This document shows, in pieces, positions 1 through 10,302 of a DNA stretch of 64,000 nucleotides. Where the stretch lies: contig BSQZ01000005.1 of the NCBI GenBank assembly GCA_033239005.1, positions 6,909,001-6,973,000 of the forward strand, given 5' to 3'. Position 1 is the stretch's first letter. Each line of letters opens with the position of its first letter. The position numbers and the translations under genes were made by a program. The notes below the pieces were generated by a model, which worked only from the letters and a program-made list of their open reading frames with translations, was not told the origin of the DNA and searched no databases. This stretch comes from Lamellibrachia satsuma. Lineage: Eukaryota > Annelida > Polychaeta > Sabellida > Siboglinidae.

Positions 1-1461
1 CTGACCGTGAGGCAACTGCAACAGACAGACACGCTACGGGTGCAACAACGCCAACTGCAGAGGGCGGCTGTGAACAAACTTGTGTCGATCCTGCAGAACA
101 ATTCGCTGTCGGTGCATGAGAAGAGAAAACAGGCTCTGCGCCAAGCCGCGTCCATACGGGGAACAAATCACCACACGGACCCTCTAGACGTCAACAAGAT
201 CAATGCCAGGAGGACGGAAAAACGCAGCTGGACAACACTGGGAAGAGATGTACGATTCCCGGCCGGCGAGATGGCACCATCAAGCCAACGAGGCTTGAAA
301 CCATTCTTTTCACCAACGGAATGTAATGCCATACCACCAGACGAACCATCGTTTCAGTTGCTACAACACCTGTATGTCTACAGTGCTTATTATGATGACC
401 GCAGACGGAACACGCCATATATTCGAGTGATAGCGCTGGCACCTTCACGTGATCGACCTCAGCTGTACTGTCATTTCACCGGACGCGAGAATCGCACAAC
501 GGCCATCAGCTTCTATGAGATGTGCGAAAACCACAGCCACAAATATGGCGGATGGATCCTGTCGTGTCCAGTGCCACCTGTCCAGTCACCACCCAAGACT
601 TGCGCAGTCATCGTATCAACCAGTGAAGATCCAGCAGATGGAGGTGTTGTATTGAATGTTCGTTCGATAACGACAATGTCTACAAAACACAGATTCGGTG
701 TCTGTGTGCCACCACTGTTTGGGGACATCTCTGTGGACACACTCGTACAATTTATTGAGCTAAGCAAGCTCCTCGGAGCTCAACATTTCTACTTCTATGC
801 GCACGATGTGACGGCAGATATTAAGAAAGTGCTGTATCGCTACGAACTTGACGGCACTGCCACAGTAATCCGGTGGGTGCTACCAGTGCGCACAGTGGAC
901 AAAGTCTGGTACCACGGCCAACTGCTTGCAATCAACGACTGCCTATACAGAGGCATGAGTGCATTCAAATTCCTCGCCATTAACGACGTTGACGAGTTTA
1001 TCGTGCCACATGAACACATCGACTGGGACACAATGTTACGTGCGACACAAAAAGACCCACATCTTTCTCCCACTCAGTGCAGTGGTTACTCATTCCAGAG
1101 CGCCTTTTTCGACCAACTACTCATAGATGACAACAACGATAACCACATCGGCTATAACTTGGCGTCGGATTTACGGACAAAAGCGTTCAGCCGGATACGA
1201 TCGAAGGTGCTTGTAGAGTCGAGAAAAATCTTTGAGTTGGGCATCCACCACATCAGCAAGCCAATCATAGACAAGTACCAGCCATGTATGGTGAACCCTG
1301 ACGTTGCGTTTGTTCATCACTATCGTAAATGTACAAGTGACTTTGAGCCTAACATGAACTGTGCCGTATTTAAACGCGACAATGCAACCTTGCGGTATGC
1401 AGCTAAACTCAACGCAAATGTCAAGAATGTTATTTCAACCCTCAGCTTACAAACTTTATAA
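1..1461 (+). CDS. GT92 (DUF23) family glycosyltransferase, 5'-partial
   Basis: An open frame enters from the left edge (the codons at 1-6 are open and there is no ATG near the edge) and stops at 1459-1461, giving about 486 visible residues. The C-terminal half has the GT92 pattern: the 'LLGAQHFYFY' segment near 770-800, 'W-LPVRT', 'GQLLAINDCLYRG' near 919-956, then 'DVDEF' at 985-999, the metal-binding DxD-type motif of GT-A folds, and 'VHHYRK' near 1312-1329. GT92 enzymes are Golgi type II membrane proteins that transfer sugars, in characterised cases galactose onto N-glycan core fucose. The cytosolic tail and membrane anchor would lie upstream of the window. The 480-residue stretch has no intron, which suggests a single large coding exon or a retrocopy. 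The acceptor and donor sugars cannot be read from the sequence. Confidence 0.82.
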   Translation: MTVRQLQQTDTLRVQQRQLQRAAVNKLVSILQNNSLSVHEKRKQALRQAASIRGTNHHTDPLDVNKINARRTEKRSWTTLGRDVRFPAGEMAPSSQRGLKPFFSPTECNAIPPDEPSFQLLQHLYVYSAYYDDRRRNTPYIRVIALAPSRDRPQLYCHFTGRENRTTAISFYEMCENHSHKYGGWILSCPVPPVQSPPKTCAVIVSTSEDPADGGVVLNVRSITTMSTKHRFGVCVPPLFGDISVDTLVQFIELSKLLGAQHFYFYAHDVTADIKKVLYRYELDGTATVIRWVLPVRTVDKVWYHGQLLAINDCLYRGMSAFKFLAINDVDEFIVPHEHIDWDTMLRATQKDPHLSPTQCSGYSFQSAFFDQLLIDDNNDNHIGYNLASDLRTKAFSRIRSKVLVESRKIFELGIHHISKPIIDKYQPCMVNPDVAFVHHYRKCTSDFEPNMNCAVFKRDNATLRYAAKLNANVKNVISTLSLQTL

Positions 1462-1482
1462 AGTGTACATTTAAATATTATA

Positions 1483-1667
1483 CAGTCAGGTCTCATTTAT
1501 ATGCACACTTTGGTTCCTAAGGATATTGGCTGGATTTTCGAAGAATGTGGATTGTTGAAGCACGGAATAATGAAGTAAATATAGTGTATCAAGATTGTTC
1601 CTACAAAAGCATGCGGAATACTGAAGAAAACGGGATTATAGAAGAACGGATAAATGAGACAGGAACA
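1483..1667. mobile_element. 185-bp MITE with 18-bp terminal inverted repeats and TA target site
   Basis: The left end reads CAGTCAGGTCTCATTTAT after TA (1481-1482). The right end, on the opposite strand, reads TGTTCCTGTCTCATTTAT before TA (1668-1669). The inner 11 positions match perfectly and the outer ones are degenerate. TA target duplication and non-coding length fit a Tc1/mariner- or pogo-type MITE. It lies 21 bp after the glycosyltransferase stop codon and may form part of its 3' UTR. Confidence 0.6.
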
Positions 1668-1709
1668 TAATATTATTGTGAATCATCTGTATGTATCTGT
1701 ATATATATA

Positions 1710-1717
1710 TTTATTGA

Positions 1718-1781
<64 letters not shown>

Positions 1782-1789
1782 TCAATAAA
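1710..1789. repeat. 80-bp perfect palindrome with (AT)n core
   Basis: The arms TTTATTGACATC (1710-1721) and GATGTCAATAAA (1778-1789) are exact reverse complements and enclose about 56 bp of pure alternating AT. The whole segment can extrude as a cruciform. The flanks at 1790-2097 are AT-rich with nothing recognisable. Confidence 0.9.
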
Positions 1790-2097
1790 CAATTGTAAAT
1801 AACATATTTATAAACAACTTAACTTATAATCTGTTGGATGTGGTGAATGAAAGTTTGTTGAATATTTTGCTGTTAAATGTTATCAATTAAAATACACTTT
1901 ATGGTGGCTGTCAACTGTTATATAATATTGAGACTACTACGATTATTGGTGGCAAAACTGAAAAAATACCCAAGTAAATATCTCACAAAATAGTTTTTTA
2001 AAGTCAGAATGGGATATGTGTAGTAAACAAAGGTTAAAACATGTAACAAATATAAAATTTAAGTTGAGTTTGGATGCAAACAGCATTGGCAAGCATA

Positions 2098-2250
2098 GGA
2101 AAAAGTGTTTTCAAATAGATTTACATTTGGTGAGCGAATATTGCCATAGAAAAAGGTGTTTTCAAATAGATTTACATTTGGTGAGCGAATATTGCCATAG
2201 GAATAGGCGTTTTTAAATAGATTTACATTTGGTGAGCGAATATTGCCATA
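2098..2250 (+). repeat. 51-bp tandem repeat, 3 copies
   Basis: Three successive 51-bp units share the segment TTTACATTTGGTGAGCGAAT; starts of the shared motif are spaced 2111, 2162 and 2213. Because 51 is divisible by 3, a short repetitive reading frame runs through it, but nothing supports it as a gene. Confidence 0.9.
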
Positions 2251-3734
2251 TTATATGCACTCGTGATGTAGGGTTATTTAGTATGGTGTGACCCATGAAA
2301 TTAAGATGTGTGTTCAACAAGGTTTTCCTAGTAAACCACTGGCATGATATTCTTAACCCATTAGGCCCCAGCATTTTATAAAAACATGTTCCCCTGTTCC
2401 CAGGATTTCTGGCAAATTTCAAGCGATTTTACCTCCTTGTGTTCTGTAAAAAACTATTCAATATTGACAATTACAAGTTGTGTTTATTTTGAAGAGTAGT
2501 AATTTCTCCGCATGCATGTATACATAGAAATAGGATATATTAATAAAATGTTGACACTTGATCACAATTTACAAAGACAAAATAGTAAATTTGTTAAAAC
2601 TTTGAAAGTTATTCTACCTTGTGACTGACATTTGACAATGATCCCATGCTATAGCCCTATGCAACCCAGTGAAGAAAATGTAGCTATATGTGTTAGCTTT
2701 GCACCAAAAATTATTAAGTTCTGAGAGTTATTTTTCAGGTTACACCATATTTTGTTATGAAAAATATAGAAATAAACATTTTCGAGATGGCGTGAACAAA
2801 ACTGATGAAAATCAAGATTTCCAAAAGGGCAACCCATGCACGTAACGAGCTGATGTTGTTGCAAAATGTATCCGCTAGGGTGTGGCAAAATTTGGTACTG
2901 TTTAGTTAAGTAGTTAATCGCCAGGATTTTTTTAATAGAGGGTCTTGCATGCGGCCAGCGGCGGCCGTTCCAGGATTAGACAGAGCGGCCGGCCGGATAT
3001 AATAGGTTAATTGTAATTGTTTTGGTAACTCTTATAGGTGCATAGGCCAAAAACCATGACTGTTTTTTGGCTTTTATTGTAATGTTTACAATAACACCAT
3101 ATCACCTAATCATGACTAAAACTGAAAGTTATTCAAACATATCTGGCAAAAATATATTTATGACCAATCAGCATAAATTGCATTGTTTTAAATGGCCACT
3201 GTTAATTTATTTGTACCTGCAAACTGCACCAACAGTAGCTGTAAATGAAATGGAGAAATACATCAACATGACAGTAGAAGATGATAATCTCCTGCCTCTA
3301 CTGAATCTGGGCTAATTCCAACATCAACACATCACCGTGAAACAATGTGTTGATCAATGAGGATGTTGCTATCATGGCCATAAAGACACCAACATCAACA
3401 CAATGGTCCATTATTGTAATGTTCATACTACGCATCTTCCGGCCCTACATTACGCTAATGGAATGGTGAAAATATCCTATTGACAGCGTCGAGCCTGAGA
3501 AGATGCTGCGAGGAATGGTGAGCTCGCCGGGAGCCTCCTTGGCCATCATCATAAGCAGTTTTCGCAATTGAGGCAGACAAGGCCATTCATGGAATGTCAA
3601 TGGGTCATTAGTGGAGTTGACCGTTGACGATTTCCAGACATATCTGGTTCACTAGTTTTGTCTAACTGGCAACAAAAGGTCTTTATCTAACTGGGTAGGT
3701 CACATGGCTACCCTCTCTCTCTTGTCCATATTTT
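2251..3734. other. Non-coding, nothing recognised
   Basis: I see only short chance reading frames, one GC-rich patch near 2950-2995 (GCGGCC-rich) and no conserved domain, RNA gene or repeat structure. Confidence 0.5.
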
Positions 3735-4000
3735 TTTTCGTTATAACATAATTCCACGAAATTTCTAGGTCATTATTTATAATTTCAAGGACAAGTCATA
3801 TGTCACGTCAATGAGATAAATCATGAATAGATGACACATTTTGTAGTGAAAACTTCTATGTTACAATTTCATGTACAGTTCCTGTAATAGGAATAGTTGC
3901 AAAACATACGATGCCTTAAAGCATAACAAAAATATATCTAATCATCAACCTTCAGAGTTCATTTAAGCAACAGGGATTGCAGCAATACGATGATATTTAT
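3735..4000 (+). repeat. Dispersed repeat family R1, copy A
   Basis: This stretch is similar over about 250 bp, same orientation, to 26775-27010. Shared blocks in order include ATAACATAATTCCA, AATTTCAAGGACA, AATGAGAT-AATCATGAA, ACACATTTTGTAGT, AATTTCATGTA, ATCAACCT-CAGAGTTCA and a final ATACGAT. It is probably a non-autonomous transposon of unknown class; termini were not resolved. Confidence 0.7.
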
Positions 4001-5030
4001 GCATATTTCCTCTCCTGGATTTCTGGCTGTAACAAACAGCAAGGAATTTTTCCAAAATAGATAAAAAAAGTGGCCATTTTCAGGTTTTCCAGTTCCTAGA
4101 AGTAAAAACTCAGAAATCCAGTACTTCCTATGATTCCCTTTCTCTCTCTCTCTCTTCCCTGCTATCCTCTCAGTCTCCCACAACCCTCTTTGGCATGTAA
4201 CCAATACCATTATATAACAATTTACATCATTGACACAGCTGCAAGTTCTAACAAACTGAAATCCTAATATTTAAAGTAAGTAGCCTTTTCAGAATGTTTT
4301 CAAAATGAACATCCACGATAAAAAAAATGCAATGGAAGAACAACATTCTCACAGTCAAAACTAATGGTACTTACTCTAAAACAATGTCATCCTAGATCAA
4401 TGTCACCCTAGGCAATGTCACTCTAGAACAATGTCACCCTGAAGAATGCCACACCTAATAATGACAATGAACTGCTGCCTCTGCCATAAGAGACTAAGGC
4501 TTAGCAAGTTTCACTACTTGTGTGTCCCTATAGTCACCCTTAGTGGGTTTTCATTAGCACGCTCTTAAATACTCCCTGTCGACGATTAGCTGCAGTGATT
4601 ACCAGCAATCATAGCGATGGCAATAAAGGCAGTATGACACAATGCCACCTTACGTGGCGGCCTCACCTGGGACTGCGCGACTGCATCTCTTCTTGAGTCT
4701 GTCATCAAACCCAGCGCTAGAACCCAGCGCCAGACTCATGTGGTGCAGGACAATTTTACAAATGGTTCATTGCCCTGCAAAGTCTACTGATAAAAACATC
4801 CACTTTGCTCAATTTAGTGCAAGTGAGTTTTTACTAAAGTTGCCATTAGACCACTGCATTTTTTAACAAATCACTTTGTAGTTCCAGAATAATCTTCGTT
4901 AGACTTTGTTATACTTTTGTACATAAATAATACTTTACTCAGGTGTAACCCTATATATTGAAGCATAGTGTTATCATTGTATGTGGTTTATGACAGAACA
5001 ACTGACCAATGCATCTTGGGAGCCTATTCC
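4001..5030. other. Non-coding, with a degenerate ~17-bp repeat at 4380-4455
   Basis: The segment has a short CT-rich run (4139-4157) and four loose copies of 'AATGTCA-CCTAG' at 4380-4455. No gene was recognised. Confidence 0.5.
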
Positions 5031-5096
5031 CTCACTGCAGAGGGTGTCTGACCTCACTGCAGTGGGTGTCTGACCTCACTGCAGGGGGTGTCTGAC
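5031..5096 (+). repeat. 22-bp tandem repeat, 3 copies
   Basis: Units beginning CTCACTGCAG at 5031, 5053 and 5075, each followed by GGGTGTCTGAC, differ at only one or two positions. Confidence 0.92.
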
Positions 5097-5172
5097 CAAT
5101 TAGAAGCATTATCCAAGCAACATCCCATCCTTGGGTCATCTTTGTTTCATAGCACTGACAAGGAAACACGTC

Positions 5173-5500
5173 ACCCACCAACTAGACCCCCCTTTCTCCA
5201 CCTTTCAAAAAATTATAGCATTTCGAAACGCCTCGGGGGCATTCATTCTAAACACTTCATTTTGGGCTGGCTGGACACCCAGGGGGATGCAGACCCCAGG
5301 ATTCTCTGGTCAGGTGGCCACATGATCATGAACAAGTAGCTGGCCCAGGACCGCAGTCCGGTCACACGAAATATCCGGGTCTCGCATCCTCAGGGTGCAC
5401 CAACCAACCCCCTTTCTTGACCTTTCCAAAAAGATAGGATGGCCAGCACTTCAAAAGGGATGCAGAACCCAGGATTCTCTGGTCATATGACCGCAGAGAT
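5173..5500 (+). repeat. Imperfect direct duplication of ~110-150 bp
   Basis: The 5173-5320 segment (CCCCCTTTCT, ACCTTTC-AAAAA, GGGATGCAGA, CCCAGGATTCTCTGGTCA) recurs in the same order at 5396-5500. The intervening sequence includes GGACCGCAGTCCGG. Short reading frames here are not credible genes. Confidence 0.7.
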
Positions 5501-5763
5501 CTGGCCAGACTGTCCCATTTTATTGCCAAGATGATAATAAATATGAAGCTTTTATTACATGAGTCGTTGTGTTGTTCTGTCATAAATGTATAGTTTAAAG
5601 GGAAACAAACAATTTCATGGATTAACCGAACGACTGTTTTACAAGACATTGCAACACTGAATTTCATAGCGAGAGAATATCCATGCAAAATATGCTATTA
5701 TCTTCATCTGTAACCTCTTAATATCTTTGAAAATACATGATTTGGCAATTAATTAAAATATAC

Positions 5764-5967
5764 CAGTTTTACAACATAGTACATAAACACTGTTTTACAA
5801 TTTTACAACATAGTGTATAAACACTGCTTTACAGTTTACAATATAGTATACAAATAATGCTTTACAGATTTACAATATAGTGTATAAACACTGCTTTACA
5901 GTTTTACAACAGAGTATATAAACACTGCTTTATGATTTTACAACAGTGTATAAACACTGCTTTAAAA
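5764..5967 (+). repeat. ~34-bp degenerate tandem repeat, about 6 copies
   Basis: Units share TTTACAACATAGTGTATAAA followed by CACTGCTTTACAG, with small indels between copies. Confidence 0.85.
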
Positions 5968-6072
5968 TGCCGACCAAAAAATCTTCACTGTTGAAGGTGA
6001 AATATGCTTTTCACCAGCTGATTTTTTATTGGTCCATCAAACTCTCATTATATACTATTTCTCATTGTAGAC

Positions 6073-6684
6073 CAGGGCTGTGCCACAGTACTTTGTACTT
6101 AAGTACTTTTGTACTTAAGTATACTTTTTGAGTACTTGTACTGGTACTTAAGTATATTTGCAAAAAATCAAAAGTACTCATACTTGTACTTAAGTACATT
6201 CCAAAAGTACTTTGATTTTTAAGTAGTAATAACAAGTCAATTAGTCAGTCAAGTCACCCATCTCCCAATCCCACTGGACTATGAAATGATCTGTGTATTA
6301 TTATAATATGTACAATCTTTTGTTTTATCAATGTCTGAACTTATGCGAAGAAATAAATGTGTAACATGATCAGGGATTTATTATTTCGTTTCTTCAAATA
6401 TGTCTGAGTATTCAAGAACTTATATCATTTTAAACTTTCCTATCACAATACTCCAAGTACTTCCCTCATAGACAATAATATCCACACATAATTTTACAAC
6501 CGAATCCATACTCCCTAAAAGAAACGGGTTAAGTCTGCCAAAAGTACTGTTACTACATTTGAATTGTACTTGTACTGGACTTAAGTACTTTTCCTAACAC
6601 CATGATATACTGGTACTTAAATACTTTGTCAATGAAAAGAACTTGTACCAGTACTTAAGTACATTTCAAAGTACTGCTGCCCAG
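6073..6684. mobile_element. hAT-like non-autonomous element (~612 bp) with TACTTAAGTAC-rich ends
   Basis: The left end begins CAGGGCTG...CAGTACTTTG...TACTTAAGTAC. The right end, reverse complemented, reads CTGGGC...CAGTACTTTG...TACTTAAGTAC, so the termini are inverted copies that also hold several AGTACTT palindromes. A CAGG-type end and non-coding interior fit hAT MITEs. No 8-bp target duplication is visible: the left flank is TTGTAGAC and the right flank CAGGCATT. The right edge abuts the next minisatellite. Confidence 0.6.
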
Positions 6685-7615
6685 CAGGCATTTTAATTAT
6701 ATGAGATCACCAACTAGCTATGTATAATTTTAATTATATGAGATCACCAACTAGCTATGTATAATTTTAATTATATGAGATCACCAACTAGTTATGTATC
6801 ATTTTAATTATATGAGATCACCAACTAGCTATGTATAATTTTAATTATATGAGATCACCAACTAGCTATGTATAATTTTAATTATATGAGATCACCAACT
6901 AGCTACGTATAATTTTAATTATATGAGATCACCAACTAGCTATGTATCATTTTAATTATATGAGATCACCAACTAGCTATGTATAATTTTAATTATATGA
7001 GATCACCAACTAGCTACGTATAATTTTAATTATATGAGATCACCAACTAGTTATGTATCATTTTAATTATATGAGATCACCAACTAGCTATGTATCATTT
7101 TAATTATATGAGATCACCAACTAGCTATGTATAATTTTAATTATATGAGATCACCAACTAGCTATGTATAATTTTAATTATATGAGATCACCAACTAGCT
7201 ACGTATAATTTTAATTATATGAGATCACCAACTAGCTACGTATAATTTTAATTATATGAGATCACCAACTAGCTATGTATAATTTTAATTATATGAGATC
7301 ACCAACTAGCTATGTATCATTTTAATTATATGAGATCACCAACTAGCTATGTATCATTTTAATTATATGAGATCACCAACTAGCTATGTATCATTTTAAT
7401 TATATGAGATCACCAACTAGCTATGTATAATTTTAATTATATGAGATCACCAACTAGCTATGTATAATTTTAATTATATGAGATCACCAACTAGCTATGT
7501 ATCATTTTAATTATATGAGATCACCAACTAGCTATGTATCATTTTAATTACATGAGATCACCAACTAGCTATGTATTTTAATTATGAGATCACCAACTAG
7601 CTATGTATCATTCAA
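6685..7615 (+). repeat. 37-bp minisatellite, ~25 copies
   Basis: The unit is TTTTAATTATATGAGATCAC followed by CAACTAGCTATGTATAA, repeated with very few variants (C/A in TGTATMATT, TAC for TAT). High copy identity implies recent amplification or homogenisation. The last units at the right end are shortened. Confidence 0.97.
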
Positions 7616-8554
7616 CCAATAAATTTTTTTTAACATTTCCTTTAATAACACCACTTATTGTAGAGACATTTTATAATATCCCACAACTGAAGAACAACCG
7701 ATGCAGGGCCAGGAGCAGGTATATGACATAAAAGCTTTCTTTTCTTGACCTTATCCTCCAATTTAGTCAGTGGTTTGCGAAACACAAATGAAAGCCATCC
7801 AGATTTTGAGCTTATGGGGCAACAATATATGTTCATGAAACAGCACTTTATGGTGCAGTGCACCAACAGAACAGAATAAGATTCCAAAGGTCGAACAGTT
7901 CATACTCGTGAAATGAATGTGAAAGTGATTAATCATAATGAAAGTAACCAGACACTTGTCAATCAGCAGTCTGACTTCAACTGACAACAGGACACAACAC
8001 AGACAGCCACATGGGTAACAGCTGCTAACAATGTCTACCGGAAAGAGCAATAAGCTTGCTTATTCTATTAAGCAGCCATCTATATTATCTGGCAGTTATT
8101 TTCAGATGTCCAGGATGATCGAACAAGGTCTTATCCCAGCATGTGTTAAATTACCTGCCATCATTTATTTAAAGGTCTGTCCTCAATTAGATTTTTTGCT
8201 CGTCTTTTCGCACTCATTTCACTCATTTTGGTGCATCGTTTGCACAAACCAAATTAAATTTAGGTTCAACCCATCGGGCACCGGAACATGCGAGACTGAA
8301 AGGGCTTCTTAATCCCTCCAATCACTCAAGCTTACAAATCTTGCAGTATTTACTTCAGCTGTTTTGACAGTTGCAGGCAGCCAGTTATGAGATCATCCAT
8401 CAACAGAGACTTTGAGCAATCTCCTGCTAAATAACTAAGGTGAAATACAGCCTTATTCTTGTTAGAAGATGAGTTTCCAAGAAACTCTTGTTACTGTATT
8501 ACTGCAGGTGTCTCCTGATGTGAAAGCTTCCTCTTACAGTTGCAGAATTTTTAC
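7616..8554. other. Non-coding, nothing recognised
   Basis: There are only short chance reading frames on both strands, and no domain or repeat was identified. Confidence 0.45.
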
Positions 8555-8690
8555 AACTTGCCGACTCCCTTGGTACCTGGCATATAGGAAGGACGCTGGA
8601 GGTGTGTCTTTCAGATGAAACACTAAATGCCGTAGGCCTAGTGTCTACGCCAAGAGAAGGACAAAATCTCACACAGAAGGAAAATGTTTA
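8555..8690 (+). mobile_element. SINE fragment (family S1), 5'-truncated
   Basis: The block GTGTCTTTCAGATGAAACAC...AAATGCC...GTGTCTACGCCAAGAG...CTCACAC matches the body of the S1 SINE at 35594-35800 (TGTCTTTCGAATGAGAC, AAAAGCCATTGG, GTGTCTATGCCAGGGG, CTCACAC). The tRNA-like head is missing or unrecognisable here. Confidence 0.6.
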
Positions 8691-9185
8691 ACTTGTTGTG
8701 GACCCATGACATTTACTCCACCAATGGTGCAAACCCTCTCTTCGTAAAAGCCTTCACTCAACACGATGAGGGTAACTTACATGATACATAATTCTATTGT
8801 GACCAAATATCCTGTATCCGTGTTAATTACTTTTTAAACAATTACACCACATAAGCCACGACTTAGAATGATTTTCACATCTTTCCTTACTCATATTCAC
8901 TGCAAAACTTCCTGTACAATTTCCACCAAGTATCTCAACCTATGGCCAACCCATAGTATGTCCATCACACAAAAATTAAATAAACATTTTCCAGAGGAAA
9001 GCCACAGAATGACCAAAATGTATGCACCAACATAGTTAATGATAATTTAAGATTTGTCTTCATCACATAACTTAATGCACAACGCAAGCTTCCCCACAAA
9101 ATATATTAATAATTTATAGTTTCATATAATATATTTTGCATGATGTTAAAAATAGTCACACGAACTGACTCAAGGTAAATGAAGT

Positions 9186-9590
9186 CATGTCATGCAAATA
9201 TACAGTACCTCGTGTCCTTGACTGACATGTCATACAAACATACATTACTTCATGTCTTTGACTGACATGTCATACAAACATACATTACTTCGTGTCTTTG
9301 ACTGACATGTCATACAAACATACAATACATCGTGTCCTTGACTGACATGACATACAAATATACAATACATCGTGCCCTTGACTGACATGACATACAAACA
9401 TACAATACCTCGTGTCCTTGGCTGACATGACATACAAATATACAATACCTCGTGTCCTTGACTGACATGACATACAAATATACAGTACCTCGTGTCCTTG
9501 ACTGACATGTCATACAAACATACAATACCTCGTGTCCTTGACTGACATGTCATACAAATATACAATACCTCGTGTCCTTGACTAACATGC
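9186..9590 (-). repeat. 40-bp minisatellite, ~10 copies
   Basis: The unit on the plus strand is TCGTGTCCTTGACTGACATG followed by ACATACAAATATACAATACC. The minus strand lacks stops in all three frames, so three overlapping repeat-encoded frames of 62-106 codons appear. These are by-products of the period, not genes. Confidence 0.95.
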
Positions 9591-9721
9591 GATCAATCAT
9601 AAACGGCAACGCTGGATTGGCTTCACGCAACTGGTGCTCACCGTTTCTCAATTTGTTTACTCCAAACAACTCATTCTTGGGCTAATGCAGGAGTTTATCA
9701 AAGACAGTCTACATAACTACA

Positions 9722-9902
9722 CCCTGCATGGGATCTTTTACTTCCCCTGGCACAGACAACCAGTAGAAGGCACCAACAGCTTTTAGTGTCTCTTCTGAAA
9801 GAAATATGGGGTGAACGAAGTTTCGAAACGCAGCGGGTGGACTGAAACCTCGGTCCTCTTGATCGACACTTCAGCACTCTGACCACCCAGCTACCATGCT
9901 GC
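9722..9902 (-). mobile_element. tRNA-derived SINE (family S1)
   Basis: Read on the minus strand, a tRNA-like head (GCATGGTAGCTGGGTGGTCA, B-box-like GGTTTCAGTCC) is followed by a body with TTCGTTCA, TTTCTTTCAGAAGAGAC, AAAAGCTGTTGG and CTGTCTGTGCCAGGGGAA. The body matches the copies at 8555 and 35594. No long 3' microsatellite tail is visible. Confidence 0.75.
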
Positions 9903-10302
9903 ATGCTTATGACAGTACTACATCTATGTGTATTTCAAGCATGTACACATATGGGCACAATCACACACACACACTAATGCTCACAAATCTAGAAAGTGGT
10001 TCTTAGTGGAGACCAGTTTATGTACTAAACAGAATTAGTTTTCTAGTTGTTTCCAGCAACGTTCTATTAACTGACTATTCTGTATGTTGTGGTTATTACA
10101 ATTGCATAGTGCTTCGAGGCCTCATTCAACTAACCAGCCCTTTTCAGAACATTATCGCCAAGCTGACCTTTATATGCTGGCACTGAGGGTGGTCACTGCC
10201 AGGGTGGTCACAAAACACTCAACCTATTACATAACACTTAACCTATTACATAGCTGGTGCAACTGATTAGCTCATTAGTTAAATGCTGTGTCAAGGCTTC
10301 TG

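Noticed and set aside
6685..7615. Possible CRISPR array (regular direct repeats)
   Set aside because: Units are contiguous with no variable spacers, and the surroundings are clearly animal nuclear DNA.
9245..9565. Three overlapping minus-strand frames with Cys-rich repeats
   Set aside because: All three frames of the same 40-bp repeat are open, which shows the frames come from the period, not from selection.
9800..9902. Functional tRNA gene on the minus strand
   Set aside because: It has A- and B-box-like motifs but no consistent cloverleaf, and it is joined to a SINE body shared with other copies.
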